A stretch of 64,000 nt of DNA from Chlorobiota bacterium (GCA_028287785.1 JAQBOZ010000007.1:62001-126000), one strand, 5' to 3'; positions 1-9,557 are shown, numbered from the stretch's first letter. A program made the numbers and translations. Notes: generated from the letters alone by a model not told the origin.

Positions 1-723
1 CCCCCGAACGGTTGTCAATCTACATACTGCAAGTCTCAGGAGCAACGGCAGGCACCCCCCTTGTGGTGATCGGGGCCGGTAACGGGGGCGCAGGGAAGAT
101 CAGGCCGTGAAACGGGGATGAAGTATCCATAAAAAAAACAAGCCCTTGCAGCACAGTTCAAAGAACCGGCGCAAGGGCCGCAGGTGTAAGCGCTTCCCCC
201 CCGGCTGCGCTTACACAAGCTCTGCAAATCTCCCGGAGTCATCATTTCGATCAGGAATCTGGTCAGCCTGTCGAAATCCTTCCGGGTTATTTCAGCGAAA
301 AAGAATAATTATAGCGTACTTCATCATCTGCGTGGCGATCGCCCGATGGAAGCGCAAAAAACACGCTGAGCGGCCGTAAGAACGCCCATAGCAGAATGGA
401 ATTTGAACGAGGGGGTAGCTGTGCCATGAGCTATGTCAAATTGCACAAGGGGAATACAATGATACGCACAAAAGAATTTTATTGCTAACGTCCGACCGTA
501 ATAAATTCGTAAAAAGTTGGCCGTATCCCCGTTTCTCTCACGTCCTGGCCGGTCTTGCCCGAAACCGGCCCGTCGCCACATCCCCCGGAATTGCGCAGCA
601 ACCTTCTTCGAGACAGCCGGTTACTTCCGGTTCCCTTGTTCGGTAAACCGGCCGTGGATAAGTTCCCCGTCATCGCGCGGGCCACGGCCGGCGCCCCAGT
701 CGAAATCGCAGGATGATCTACCG
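1..723. other. Non-coding region upstream of the S8 protease
   Basis: No open frame here has convincing protein-like composition. The only clear structure is a minus-strand intrinsic terminator at 131-178. The last part should carry the promoter of the protease gene that starts at 724, but no consensus promoter could be picked out. Confidence 0.5.
131..178 (-). terminator. Orphan rho-independent terminator, minus strand
   Basis: Stem GCCCTTGC/GCAAGGGC (142-149 with 171-178). Read on the minus strand it is followed by TTG and a run of eight T. No protein gene that could be terminated here is visible upstream on the minus strand within the window, so it may close a short RNA or an unrecognised transcript. 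Confidence 0.5.
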
Positions 724-3700
724 ATGCATCGATCTCCGGTCTGGTTCTCCATTGCTCTTCTTCTCCTGCTTCCCCGGCTGGCGCACGCATGCCCCCAGGA
801 TACATCGGCAACCGGAAATATCGTCGTTCGCCTCATCGATTCGGGCCGGACGGATCTTGCCCTCGGCCTGTTCCAGCGGCTGAAGCTCGATGTCGTGACG
901 ACGATCCGTCTGGGACCGCTTCGGATCTATTCGGTCCGCCCGGCCGCCGGAAACGATATCGCTGCAATGGAAGCCGCGCTGAAGCAGTCATCCCTCTTCG
1001 CCTGGATCGAGCCGGATCGGGTGATCGCGATGACGCCGGAAACCCCGCTTCATCCCATCGCTCCGCGGCGCGGACAACCGGCGCCATCGCTGGCATCGGG
1101 GAGCTTTCCACCGAACGACCCCTATTTCTCCGCCCAATACTCCCTCCGCAACCGTGGCGATGAGGCCGGAGCGGTGCCGGGTGCGGATATCAATATCAGC
1201 GATGCCTGGGCGATCACCGAGGGCTCGAAGGATGTTGTGGTTGCGATCGGCGAGGAGGGATTTCAGGGAACGCACCCGGAGCTGACGGGGCAGTTCGTGG
1301 ATGATCCCGACCAGTACGATCTGATGAACAATGATTTCCCCCATGGAACGCTGGTGGCCGGTGTCATCGCCGCGAAGAAGGGGAATGGAGAGGGAATCGC
1401 CGGGATCGCGCCGGGCTGCCGGATCGTGCTGGCGCACAGCCAGTACGGGACCACGCTCGTCGGCGTGCTGAAGGCGCTGGAGAAGGTGCTGGAATGGAAC
1501 GCCGCCGTCTTCACCAACAGCTGGGGATTTTTCCGTGCCCCCCTTCAGCCGCTTCAGGAGGCATACGATCTTGTGGCGCGCACGGGACGCAACGGGCTGG
1601 GGACGCTGATCATCTTCGCCGCCGGGAACGACGCCAGGCCGTGGGTCCATTACCCCGGCTGGTACGATCGCTTCCTCTGCGTCGGCGCCACCACCAGGGG
1701 CGATGACCGGTGGATCTCATCGAACTACGGACGGGAGATCGATCTCTGCGCGCCGGGCGAGGATATCATCACGACATCCCCCGGCTCCAATTATTCCCGC
1801 GTCTCCGGCACCTCCCTCGCCGCGCCCATCGTCGCGGGGGCCGCAGCGCTCGTCTTCTCCGCCAATCCGATGCTCACCGCCGACAGCGCCCGCGCCATCA
1901 TCGAGATGACATGCGACAAGGTCGGCGGCTATCGATACGATGAGATCCGGGAACATGGCTCCTGGTCCCCCTATACCGGCTACGGTCGCGTCAACGCAGG
2001 ACGGGCGGTACGGATGGCGCGCGGCATCGCCGATACCTCCGTCAGGCTCCTCTGGCCGCGAGGAAAGGAGATCCTCCACGCGGGGGATACGGCAACCATC
2101 CGCTGGAGAGCCGGTCGGCCGGTCAGGGTCGAGGCCCGCTCCCCGCACGGCTCGCGCGATCTTGCCGGCATCCTTCCCGCCGCCGCCGATTCCTTCCGCT
2201 GGGCTCCCGCCGCGGCCGATACGTTCCAGATCATCCTCCGCGACGGAGGCAACGGGATGATTCTCGATTCGCTCGAAGCCCCCCTCATGGTGCGCGACCA
2301 CCATTACCACGTCGCCGTCGATACCGCCGCGCCGTTCCTCGCGCTGGACCGGATGGCCGCCGATGGGCTGCTGAGCAGTCTCACGCCGGCGCCGCATACA
2401 TTCGCGCTCCCGTTCGATTTCGCCATCGGGGAGGATACAAGCTGGTGCTGGACAAGGGATACGTGGGGGAGCAGCCCGGCATGGGTAAGCGCGTTCATGC
2501 TGGTTGCGGGTTCGCCGCCGACGCTCGATCCGCATGCCGACGGAGAGGTGGGAATTGCCGATTTCCTGGCGAACGATATCGACGATATCGACTCGGCGCG
2601 CATCGGAATTACGGGAACGGCCCCGGACCGCGTGGCGATCGTCGAGCTTTCCGGGCTCCTGCTGGACAGCGCGCTCTACTCCGCCGGGGACCGCGCGGGC
2701 GCGCATCGGTATGCGCGGCAGATACGGTTTCATGAACGCGACGGATCGATCAGCTATCACTACAATCGCCCGTTTGACGCGCGCGCCGATCGTCCTGATA
2801 CCGCGGAGCGTGGGGGAATCACGATAGCACTGGCCGCCAACGATGAGCTGCTCCTCCCGTTCGGGCGGCTCTATCTGAATCACGTCCCGGCCGGCTCCAT
2901 CACCTTCACGCCGGACCATTACTCCCCGCTCCCGGAGCACTCCCATTCGGCGATCGTAATGAAGAGCCAGCGCGCCACCTACGGCTACGATGTCTATTAC
3001 GCCGGCTTTATCTCCAATCGCTACGATTCCGTGGGCCTCCGCGCCAGCACCGATGGCGGCGCCACCTGGATAATCCAGCCGATGATCCCCCCCGGAGCGC
3101 AGACAGCGCGGCTGCTGGTGCCGCCACGATACAACGGGCCTCTGGTGGTGGCGCTCTCCGGCCAGATCGATGCCGGCTGGCGCGATACGCTTACGGTGAC
3201 CGATCACGGATACACGATCGAACGGACCGGCGACGCATCACGGATCGGCGGAGAGAGCGACGCCACACGGATCGACTTCGCGACGAGCGAGGAGGCAAGG
3301 CTGGTCGATCTGCCCTTCGCGTTTCCCTATTTCGGGGTACGATATCCATCGATCGCCATCTCCCGCTTCGGCTGGATCGAGCCGCGCCCCGCCGGTGGCG
3401 CCGCCGAGATCTATGCCCGCGTGACCGCGTTCCCGAAGCTCGCCGCAGATCCCGATTCCCTTGCGCCGGTCAGCTACCGCTTTGCCAGCGAGGGAGGTCG
3501 TGGCGTGGCGATCGTGGAATGGGACAGCCTTTCGCGCTATTCTCCGGCGGGAGATAACGCGCGCGGCTCCGCGGCGCAGATCAGGATCTACGATGACGGG
3601 GTGATCGATATCCACCTCTTCACCCCATCCGCCGGGGACGTTCCCTACTACGCCTATCCGGTCATCGAGTCGAACAACATCCTCCTGGCCCATCCCGATT

Positions 3701-4038
3701 TCACGATGCGCCCGCCCTCCCCGTTGCCCCTCCCGCTCGGCTCCTGTCGCTACATCCCCCACGCGCCGATGGTGGGTGTTCCATTTGCGATGCCGTCCCG
3801 TGGACCAGCATCGCTCAACGCCATTCCAAATCCCGCGAGCGGGGATGTGCTGCTGAAGCGGAACGGCGGCGGCGCGTGGAACGTCATCATCACCGACATG
3901 GTCGGCCGGGTGGTTGCACGGCTTGGCTCCGGTGGCGGAGAGGCAATCATCTGGAGGACTGAGAACATCCCGGCCGGGATCTACACGGCGCGGGAAGCAG
4001 GGGGAACCGGCGCGGCGCGGGTGGCAATTATCCGATGA
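724..4038 (+). CDS. Secreted subtilisin-like serine protease (S8) with T9SS sorting domain
   Basis: Protein of 1104 aa. I chose ATG 724 because it gives a clean signal peptide (MHRSPVWFSI then a Leu-rich core, ending near AHA). The S8 catalytic core lies at about residues 165-410: NDFPHGTLVAGV holds the catalytic His (about 207), TNSWG and FAAGND hold the oxyanion-hole region, and SGTSLAAPIVAGA holds the catalytic Ser (about 364). The motif that normally carries the catalytic Asp (V-I-D-S/T-G) reads VAIGEEGF, so a Glu aligns where Asp is expected. A long beta-rich region follows, and the C-terminus (IPNPASGDVLLK, then GIYTAREAGG and VAIIR) is a Por/T9SS type A sorting domain. Inferred role: a secreted or cell-surface protein in the protease fold; activity is uncertain because of the Asp to Glu change. 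It reads as monocistronic. Confidence 0.85.
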   Translation: MHRSPVWFSIALLLLLPRLAHACPQDTSATGNIVVRLIDSGRTDLALGLFQRLKLDVVTTIRLGPLRIYSVRPAAGNDIAAMEAALKQSSLFAWIEPDRVIAMTPETPLHPIAPRRGQPAPSLASGSFPPNDPYFSAQYSLRNRGDEAGAVPGADINISDAWAITEGSKDVVVAIGEEGFQGTHPELTGQFVDDPDQYDLMNNDFPHGTLVAGVIAAKKGNGEGIAGIAPGCRIVLAHSQYGTTLVGVLKALEKVLEWNAAVFTNSWGFFRAPLQPLQEAYDLVARTGRNGLGTLIIFAAGNDARPWVHYPGWYDRFLCVGATTRGDDRWISSNYGREIDLCAPGEDIITTSPGSNYSRVSGTSLAAPIVAGAAALVFSANPMLTADSARAIIEMTCDKVGGYRYDEIREHGSWSPYTGYGRVNAGRAVRMARGIADTSVRLLWPRGKEILHAGDTATIRWRAGRPVRVEARSPHGSRDLAGILPAAADSFRWAPAAADTFQIILRDGGNGMILDSLEAPLMVRDHHYHVAVDTAAPFLALDRMAADGLLSSLTPAPHTFALPFDFAIGEDTSWCWTRDTWGSSPAWVSAFMLVAGSPPTLDPHADGEVGIADFLANDIDDIDSARIGITGTAPDRVAIVELSGLLLDSALYSAGDRAGAHRYARQIRFHERDGSISYHYNRPFDARADRPDTAERGGITIALAANDELLLPFGRLYLNHVPAGSITFTPDHYSPLPEHSHSAIVMKSQRATYGYDVYYAGFISNRYDSVGLRASTDGGATWIIQPMIPPGAQTARLLVPPRYNGPLVVALSGQIDAGWRDTLTVTDHGYTIERTGDASRIGGESDATRIDFATSEEARLVDLPFAFPYFGVRYPSIAISRFGWIEPRPAGGAAEIYARVTAFPKLAADPDSLAPVSYRFASEGGRGVAIVEWDSLSRYSPAGDNARGSAAQIRIYDDGVIDIHLFTPSAGDVPYYAYPVIESNNILLAHPDFTMRPPSPLPLPLGSCRYIPHAPMVGVPFAMPSRGPASLNAIPNPASGDVLLKRNGGGAWNVIITDMVGRVVARLGSGGGEAIIWRTENIPAGIYTAREAGGTGAARVAIIR

Positions 4039-4147
4039 TATATGATATGATAGTTATCCCTACACGAACGATGCCGGCGGCATCCTCCCTCCGAAGCGAT
4101 ATCGCGAATCGCGATTTCATGATCGACGGCACGATCCCATCACGCGC

Positions 4148-5767
4148 ATGAAGCATCTCCAGTTCATCCCGTCGCGCCCGCATCTTCTTCTCTGGACGAT
4201 GGCTCTGGTCGCGTTCCTCTGCGCCGCCCGGAGCCTTCATGCCGAAGGAGGCCGTCCCGCCCGGATCATCCCGGTCGCCGATTTCGATCGCGACTCGGTG
4301 ATCTGCGAGGATATCTGCCTCAACTTCCGCGACATGAGCGGCGGCGATCCAACATCATGGGAATGGTCGTTTCCCGGAGCCACCCCCGCGACATCGACGG
4401 AGCAGAACCCGAAAACGATCTGCTACGGCAAGGCGGGGATCTACACGGTGCGGCTGATCGCCTCCAATGCCGACGGAAGCGATACGGTGGTGAAAACCGT
4501 GCGGGTCCGATCCCAGCAGATCACGCTCGATTCGGTGGTGGGTGGGAAAGGGCTGATCCTGGATTCGATGGTGATCTTCACAACCCGGTGCGACAGCATC
4601 GCCATCCGGAACAACAGCACGATTCCGCTGATCCTCCAGCAGCCGAAGCTCGTCTCCGGCAGGCGCTTCTCCCTGACGCCGGGCGCGTTCCCGATCATCA
4701 TCCCCCCCGGCGAAACCAGAAAATTCCAGGCGTGCTTCTCCCCGGTCGATACCGGCGAGGTGCGCGATCAGATCGTTCTTATCGACAGTTGCGCCACCAT
4801 CGTGGTCCCGCTGGTCGGCAGGACGCCGCCGCCGCTGTTGAAGGCCGGCATCAGCCTGACCGCGGGCGATCCCTGCGGCCCCGCATGCTTCGATTTCGCC
4901 GACTCCACCATCGGGCTCCCCCTTCGGTGGCACTGGCGGTTCCCCGGCGCGCGGGCCGATTCATCATCGGAGCAACGGCCGCGCTCCATCTGCTACGATT
5001 CCGCGGGCACATACAGGGTCACGCTCATCGTCGAGGGACGCTATGGGAGGGATACGACGGTACGGGATATCGTGATCGGGCCGGCGGGGCTTCTTCAGGT
5101 GATAGCGTTACCGGCCGATGGGGAGATCACGATCGATTCCGTCACGCTGGGATCGGCCCGTTGCGACAGCATCATGATCGCCAACACCGGCGGCGGGCCA
5201 TACCTCCTTCCATCGGCGCGGATGCTGGGGAACGTCGGCTTCTCGGCCGCGCCGGGGCAGTTCCCGATGCTGATCCCGGCCGGGGAATCGCGCGGCATCG
5301 TGATCTGCCATGCGCCATCGATGGAGGGGGATGAGCGGGATACGCTGGTGCTGGAGGGATGCAATCGCATCACCATCCCGCTGGCGTCGCGCGGCGTGTT
5401 CGGCGCTTCATCGGGATCGGTCTGCGAAACGCGAATCTCGCTCCGGGGAGTTACCTACAATCGCATGGTCGCGCGCCCCGCATCCCCGTATCCGAATCCC
5501 GGATCGACGCTCGTGCGGGTACCGGTGGAGATGCTGATTCCACCGGGGCTGGAGGAAAGCGGACGGCAGTGCATCGTGATCGACGGCCGTGGAGCAGAAG
5601 CGGGCCGGGGGACGTACGCGATCGGAAATCGGGAAACGACTGGTGGAATGATACGGGAGACGGGGATGATTGAGATCGATGTGACGGAGTTTCCCACGGG
5701 GCTCTATTACGCGGTCTTCTCCGCCGGGGAGACGCGGGTTACCGTTCCGATCATCGTGCGGCGATAG
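4148..5767 (+). CDS. Secreted PKD-domain protein with two PKD/choice-of-anchor repeats and T9SS tail
   Basis: Protein of 539 aa beginning with a signal peptide (TMALVAFLCAARSLHA). It has two tandem modules. In each, a PKD-like domain (SWEWSFPGATPAT and RWHWRFPGARADS, each followed by KTICY or RSICY, then AGTYRVTLIV-type strands) precedes an Ig-like 'choice-of-anchor D' domain. That second domain contains CDSIAIRNNS or CDSIMIANTG and later PGETRKF or AGESRGI. The C-terminus has the T9SS pattern SPYPNPGSTLVRVPVE, then GLYYAVF and VPIIVRR. No catalytic motif is visible, so a structural or adhesive surface role is inferred. It follows the S8 protease by 109 bp and may share export with it. Confidence 0.8.
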   Translation: MKHLQFIPSRPHLLLWTMALVAFLCAARSLHAEGGRPARIIPVADFDRDSVICEDICLNFRDMSGGDPTSWEWSFPGATPATSTEQNPKTICYGKAGIYTVRLIASNADGSDTVVKTVRVRSQQITLDSVVGGKGLILDSMVIFTTRCDSIAIRNNSTIPLILQQPKLVSGRRFSLTPGAFPIIIPPGETRKFQACFSPVDTGEVRDQIVLIDSCATIVVPLVGRTPPPLLKAGISLTAGDPCGPACFDFADSTIGLPLRWHWRFPGARADSSSEQRPRSICYDSAGTYRVTLIVEGRYGRDTTVRDIVIGPAGLLQVIALPADGEITIDSVTLGSARCDSIMIANTGGGPYLLPSARMLGNVGFSAAPGQFPMLIPAGESRGIVICHAPSMEGDERDTLVLEGCNRITIPLASRGVFGASSGSVCETRISLRGVTYNRMVARPASPYPNPGSTLVRVPVEMLIPPGLEESGRQCIVIDGRGAEAGRGTYAIGNRETTGGMIRETGMIEIDVTEFPTGLYYAVFSAGETRVTVPIIVRR

Positions 5768-5779
5768 CCGGACAGGCCG

Positions 5780-6406
5780 TTACGGGTGATCGATTTCGAT
5801 GCCGCTGAATGCCACGACAATCTCCATCGTGGTCGGGTTCTCGTCGAGGACGAAGCCGACATCGCGCATCGAGAGGAAGATGACGTTGGTAAGGTTGTAG
5901 GTGATCTTGCCGCCGTGCAGCCTGTTCACGGTAAACGTGGCGAATGGTATCGTCTCCCTCTGATCCACCAGCCGGCGGAAGATGGGGGTGAAGATGTCAT
6001 CACGCCGCTGGATGATCAGCGCCGGCGGCGTCTCCGTCGGGTTGAACACCGCCGGATTGCCGGAGTCCGCCATCTGGCGAACCGACTGCGGGCGATCGCC
6101 TCCCCAGCCGTATGCTATCACCGGAACCGCGCCGTTGTTGGGCCACAGGGCATTGGCCGCATCCCCCTGAACGTTCAGATATGCCACCGATTCCTGAAAA
6201 TTCGCCAGGCTCACGGGGATGATTGTCGCTTCCCGCGTTGCGGTCGCGGCATGATGGATCGGCGAGGTCTCCGCCGTGAGGGATGAAGAACGGAGGCCGC
6301 CAATGCCGATAAGGGTTGCCACGATCAGCGCCCCGAGCAGCGCGGGGGAGCTCATCGAGTAGAGCCCGGTATGTCTGGAATTCTGAGGCATGTGCATGTC
6401 GATCAT
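5780..6406 (-). CDS. Membrane-anchored Hcp-like (type VI tube protein fold) protein
   Basis: Protein of about 208 aa from the start MIDMHMPQNS; nearby Met codons at 6397 and 6391 are alternatives. After a short polar head comes one hydrophobic segment (LLGALIVATLIGIGGL), so it is exported or membrane-anchored. The C-terminal half has features of the Hcp family: PALIIQRRDDIFTPIFRRLV, a FATFTVNRL strand, ITYNLTNVIFLSMR, and the terminal MEIVVAFSGIEIDHP, equivalent to the Hcp ending with VSLAY-KI-W. Classical Hcp is cytoplasmic and has no membrane segment, and no other T6SS gene is present here. It may be a stand-alone secreted Hcp-fold protein. It is convergent with the 3' end of the PKD gene. 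Confidence 0.55.
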   Translation of the reverse strand: MIDMHMPQNSRHTGLYSMSSPALLGALIVATLIGIGGLRSSSLTAETSPIHHAATATREATIIPVSLANFQESVAYLNVQGDAANALWPNNGAVPVIAYGWGGDRPQSVRQMADSGNPAVFNPTETPPALIIQRRDDIFTPIFRRLVDQRETIPFATFTVNRLHGGKITYNLTNVIFLSMRDVGFVLDENPTTMEIVVAFSGIEIDHP

Positions 6407-6507
6407 ATGATGTTCAGAGAGTCTTTCACCATACGTGCAACTTGCGGGCCGTTTTGCGGGAAGCATCTTCAAACAGTTCGAACCAGCCCGGCTTGCTAGA
6501 TTGCGGC

Positions 6508-7185
6508 ATGGTGAATTTCGGAAGCATCGCATCATGGCTGGGCCTGTTCGGCATCATCGTCTTCGCCATCTCCGGAACGCTTGTGGCCGGCCGGAAGCGG
6601 ATGGATCTGTTCGGCATCGTGGTGGTGGCGATCGTCACATCCATCGGCGGCGGAACGGTTCGCGATCTCATCCTCGGCATCCATCCGGTGTTCTGGATCG
6701 AGGAGCCGGTCTACATTCTGCTCACCGCGGCCACGGCGTTCGTCACGTTCTTCGCGGCCCGCTCCATCAGGTTTCCATCGCGCCCGCTCCTCCTTTTCGA
6801 CGCATTCGGCCTTGCGCTCTTCACGATCCTTGGCTGCCAGCGCGCGCTTGCCCAGGGAGTATCGCCGGTGATCGTGGTGCTGATGGGGGTGCTGACCGGC
6901 GTGGCTGGCGGGGTGATGCGCGATCTCCTCTGCGGCGAAATCCCCCTGATTCTCCGTCGCGAGGTCTACGCCACCGCGTCGCTGGCGGGGGGAATCGTCT
7001 TTGTAACGCTTCCGCTGCTCGGGCTGAGCCAGGAGGGGGCATCGATGGCGGGGATTGCCGTGGCGCTTGGCATACGGCTGGCGGCGATCCGCTGGCGGGT
7101 GGATCTTCCGGTGTACCGGGGCAAGGAGGATATCGCGGGGGTCGGCGGCGGGGAGGATGCGGAAAGAGATGGCGGGCGGGGATAA
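6508..7185 (+). CDS. TRIC/UPF0126 family membrane protein (YicG/YadS-like)
   Basis: Protein of 225 aa from ATG 6508 (MVNFGSIASWLGLFGI). It has about seven hydrophobic segments and two copies of the family motif: GRKRMDLFGIVVVAIVTSIGGGTVRD in the first half and GVLTGVAGGVMRDLL in the second. This is the usual two-times-three-helix arrangement of UPF0126, now classed with TRIC-type cation channels or glycine transporters. Length fits the family (about 200-220 aa). The acidic, glycine-rich tail is unusual. It is divergent from the Hcp-like gene, so the two share a promoter region of about 100 bp. Confidence 0.85.
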   Translation: MVNFGSIASWLGLFGIIVFAISGTLVAGRKRMDLFGIVVVAIVTSIGGGTVRDLILGIHPVFWIEEPVYILLTAATAFVTFFAARSIRFPSRPLLLFDAFGLALFTILGCQRALAQGVSPVIVVLMGVLTGVAGGVMRDLLCGEIPLILRREVYATASLAGGIVFVTLPLLGLSQEGASMAGIAVALGIRLAAIRWRVDLPVYRGKEDIAGVGGGEDAERDGGRG

Positions 7186-7236
7186 GCCGGCGCCGGAGGG
7201 AACCCGAACGCCGGCCGGACGGGCACGGACCACGCC

Positions 7237-7422
7237 TCAGGCGAACTGCCGGGCGAAATCCATGAACTCCTCGAAGTCCTCGAAAAAGCGCTGCACGCCG
7301 ACGCCGTCGATCGTTTTTACGCCACCATCATCATAAATCTTCAGGATGGCGAAATCGCCGTTCTTCTTCATGACCTTGAAGGCAGCTTCGACATCAGCGC
7401 GAGTGATCTCCCGTACCTGCAT
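7237..7422 (-). CDS. Small hypothetical protein (61 aa)
   Basis: Protein of 61 aa (MQVREITRADVEAAFKVMKKNG...). A good ribosome binding site, CGGAGAG, lies 6-8 bases before the ATG. The sequence is charged with an alternating helix/strand pattern and has no signal peptide, so a small cytosolic alpha/beta protein is likely. I do not recognise the family. It stands alone on the minus strand between two unrelated genes. Confidence 0.6.
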   Translation of the reverse strand: MQVREITRADVEAAFKVMKKNGDFAILKIYDDGGVKTIDGVGVQRFFEDFEEFMDFARQFA

Positions 7423-7604
7423 AGATGGCTCTCCGTTACTTGAGGGTAGAATGATATCCGGACAAACATATGATTCCGGATCGTTTTTTCAGAACGGTTC
7501 CGCAATGATTCCCATCACGCGCGATAGACATGATCCTCTGATCGGGATTTCAACCTGCATCCCTCCGTTGCAGCGCGGGGACGGCTTCGCGGGCGATTTC
7601 ACGG

Positions 7605-8477
7605 TCAGAACCGCCATGTGAAACTGGTGACCGGAACCACGGCCGGCGCGGAAAAGATAGCCACGCCGAAGTCCGCCGAGAGATGCTCATTGGTGACGCG
7701 GATGGCGATCAGCGACACGGTGTTCTGCGGTTTGGTCAGATCGTTGTTCCAGACCTCCCCCACCCAGGTCATGTCATCGCGACCGAACGCGGGGGCATCG
7801 AAGCCGACCGCCGCGCCGAGCGAACCATCATAGTGAAGGGTGAACTTCGTTGTATCCGTATTCAGAAACTGAAACTGGATCGGCGCGATGTCCCGCCCGG
7901 CGGCACGGTAGAGGAGCATCACGGAGTATCGCCCGGTGCCGAGGGGAAACGTCCCGACGCCGTAGATATGCGCGTAGGGATAATCGGTGGTGATATAGGT
8001 GTAGGCGGCGCCGAGCGCAAGCTCGTAGCTCTCATCGCGATCGACTGTGAACTTTGCGCCGACGTGAAAGATCTGGGATTTCAGCGCAATCCCCGGTATC
8101 AGCGTGGCCCCGGCGGTAACCGTGGCGCCGTACCCAAGGCCGAAGCCACCGTAGAGGAATCCAAGCTCGTAATCGCTGAGAAAGCCGCCGGGTCCGTTCG
8201 GCGAGGCGGTCGGCATCAGGAAGTGGAGGGGGCGGCGGCGGTATGGTCCATCGAGCGGGGTGAAGGAGCCTATCAGCCGTTTCGGGATGACGGCCACGCC
8301 GAACTCCGTCTGAATGCTGACGGTGGAGTCGGTATATCCCACCAGCGTCCCCCGGAAGGAATCGCCGCTCGCCATCCTGACAATATATCGCAGGCTGTCG
8401 CGCGGCGGCTCCTGGGCCTGGGCGCGCGACAGGCACAGAACCGCGAGAAAGATGACCGAGAGGAGAAATCGTATCAT
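7605..8477 (-). CDS. Exported protein, probable outer-membrane beta-barrel
   Basis: Protein of 290 aa with a signal peptide (MIRFLLSVIFLAVLCLSRAQA). Residues about 30-75 form a small beta domain (YIVRMASGDSFRGTLVGYTDSTVSIQTEFG), resembling SH3/Sm-like N-terminal domains found on some Bacteroidota exported proteins. The rest alternates Gly/aromatic-rich strands (GFLYGGFGLGYGATVTAGATLIPG and similar) and ends in F at TSFTWRF, typical of an outer-membrane barrel with a C-terminal aromatic residue. Function unknown. Confidence 0.65.
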   Translation of the reverse strand: MIRFLLSVIFLAVLCLSRAQAQEPPRDSLRYIVRMASGDSFRGTLVGYTDSTVSIQTEFGVAVIPKRLIGSFTPLDGPYRRRPLHFLMPTASPNGPGGFLSDYELGFLYGGFGLGYGATVTAGATLIPGIALKSQIFHVGAKFTVDRDESYELALGAAYTYITTDYPYAHIYGVGTFPLGTGRYSVMLLYRAAGRDIAPIQFQFLNTDTTKFTLHYDGSLGAAVGFDAPAFGRDDMTWVGEVWNNDLTKPQNTVSLIAIRVTNEHLSADFGVAIFSAPAVVPVTSFTWRF

Positions 8478-8548
8478 CGAGAATGATTATTACAGAGGAA
8501 AAAAATTGCACTGAGTCGGGAGCCGATGTATATTTGTCGTCCTTTCAG

Positions 8549-8632
8549 GCCCGGATGGCGGAATTGGCAGACGCGCTACATTCAGGGTGTAGTGTCCGTA
8601 AGGGCGTGCAGGTTCGACTCCTGTTCCGGGCA
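8549..8632 (+). tRNA. tRNA-Leu (anticodon CAG)
   Basis: 84 nt. The acceptor stem GCCCGGA pairs with TCCGGGC. The D-arm holds GGCGGAATTGGCAGACGC, and the anticodon stem CTACA/TGTAG encloses loop TTCAGGG (anticodon CAG). A class II variable arm and T-loop GGTTCGACTCC are present. CCA is not encoded. Confidence 0.95.
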
Positions 8633-8646
8633 CCCGCAAGATACAG

Positions 8647-8675
8647 ACGGCGAAGATTCTTCTTCGCCGTTTTTG
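8647..8675 (+). terminator. Rho-independent terminator after tRNA-Leu
   Basis: 10-bp perfect stem ACGGCGAAGA/TCTTCGCCGT with loop TTCT, followed by TTTTTGC, 15 bp after the tRNA. Confidence 0.85.
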
Positions 8676-8816
8676 CTTTTACCTACCTCATCGCAATCAT
8701 CACCGCGACATTTTCCGCTTCGCCGATCCCAAACCGGGGCACGCGCTTTGATCCCTTCGTTCCCATGAAGGCATATCGCCTTCACCGAACGTTCCCGGAA
8801 TCGATCGTCGCAGCTC

Positions 8817-9557
8817 ATGATACGTCGCACTCATATTCGATGGACAACCGTGGCGGTGGTGGGAGTCCTCATCGCCGGTGGCTTCTTCTGGATGCTGGAT
8901 GATCGCTTTACGCCGCCGGTGCCGGTTCAGCACTCCCGCGATACCTCCGCCAGGCCAACGCTCAGCGATACCCTTGTCCACGGCGTCGATTCCGGCCTTC
9001 AGTCCCGCGCGGCACGCCAGGCGGATATCCCGCCCCCATCCGAGACCGCCCCTGTCCCGCGCGATACCGCCACCAGGCCCGCGCCATCGGCATCGACCGG
9101 AGGAGCCGGCGCCACCTCCCCCGCCGGACGGCTCCTGATCCCGGTTGCCGGCGTCCGCCGCGACCAGTTGCAGAACACGTTCGACGATGCCCGCTCCGAG
9201 GGGCGCGTCCACGATGCCATCGACATCATGTCGCCATGCGGCACGCAGGTCCTGGCGGCCACTGATGGTCGGATCGTCAAGCTCTTCACCAGCGAGAAGG
9301 GGGGGATCACGATCTACCAGCTCAGCCCCGACAGCACCACCGTCTACTACTATGCCCATCTCAGCCACTATGCCGATGATCTCATCGAAGGGCATGTGGC
9401 GCGGCGAGGCGAGGTGCTGGGGTATGTCGGGGATACGGGGAACGCCGGGCCGGGAAACTGCCATCTGCATTTCGCCATCTGGCTTGTCACCGATCCGAGG
9501 CATATCTGGGACGGAACCAACATCAATCCATATCCGATCCTCCACGGCACGCCGTGA
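8817..9557 (+). CDS. M23 (LytM-type) metallopeptidase, membrane-anchored
   Basis: Protein of 246 aa. An N-terminal signal anchor (TTVAVVGVLIAGGFFWML) is followed by a Pro/Ala-rich linker (about 30-105) and an M23 domain (about 110-240). The zinc ligands are seen in VHDAIDIM (His and Asp) and in HLHFAIW (HxH). The conserved GY-GDTGNAGPGNCHLHF signature is present. The family cleaves peptidoglycan cross-links, or acts as an activator when ligands are missing; here the ligands are present, so a periplasmic cell-wall endopeptidase is likely. The L,D-transpeptidase gene lies just downstream. Confidence 0.85.
   Translation: MIRRTHIRWTTVAVVGVLIAGGFFWMLDDRFTPPVPVQHSRDTSARPTLSDTLVHGVDSGLQSRAARQADIPPPSETAPVPRDTATRPAPSASTGGAGATSPAGRLLIPVAGVRRDQLQNTFDDARSEGRVHDAIDIMSPCGTQVLAATDGRIVKLFTSEKGGITIYQLSPDSTTVYYYAHLSHYADDLIEGHVARRGEVLGYVGDTGNAGPGNCHLHFAIWLVTDPRHIWDGTNINPYPILHGTP

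Noticed and set aside
988-3207. Long minus-strand frames opposite the S8 protease
   Set aside because: Shadow frames produced by high GC and codon bias; the plus-strand frame has signal peptide, catalytic motifs and sorting domain.
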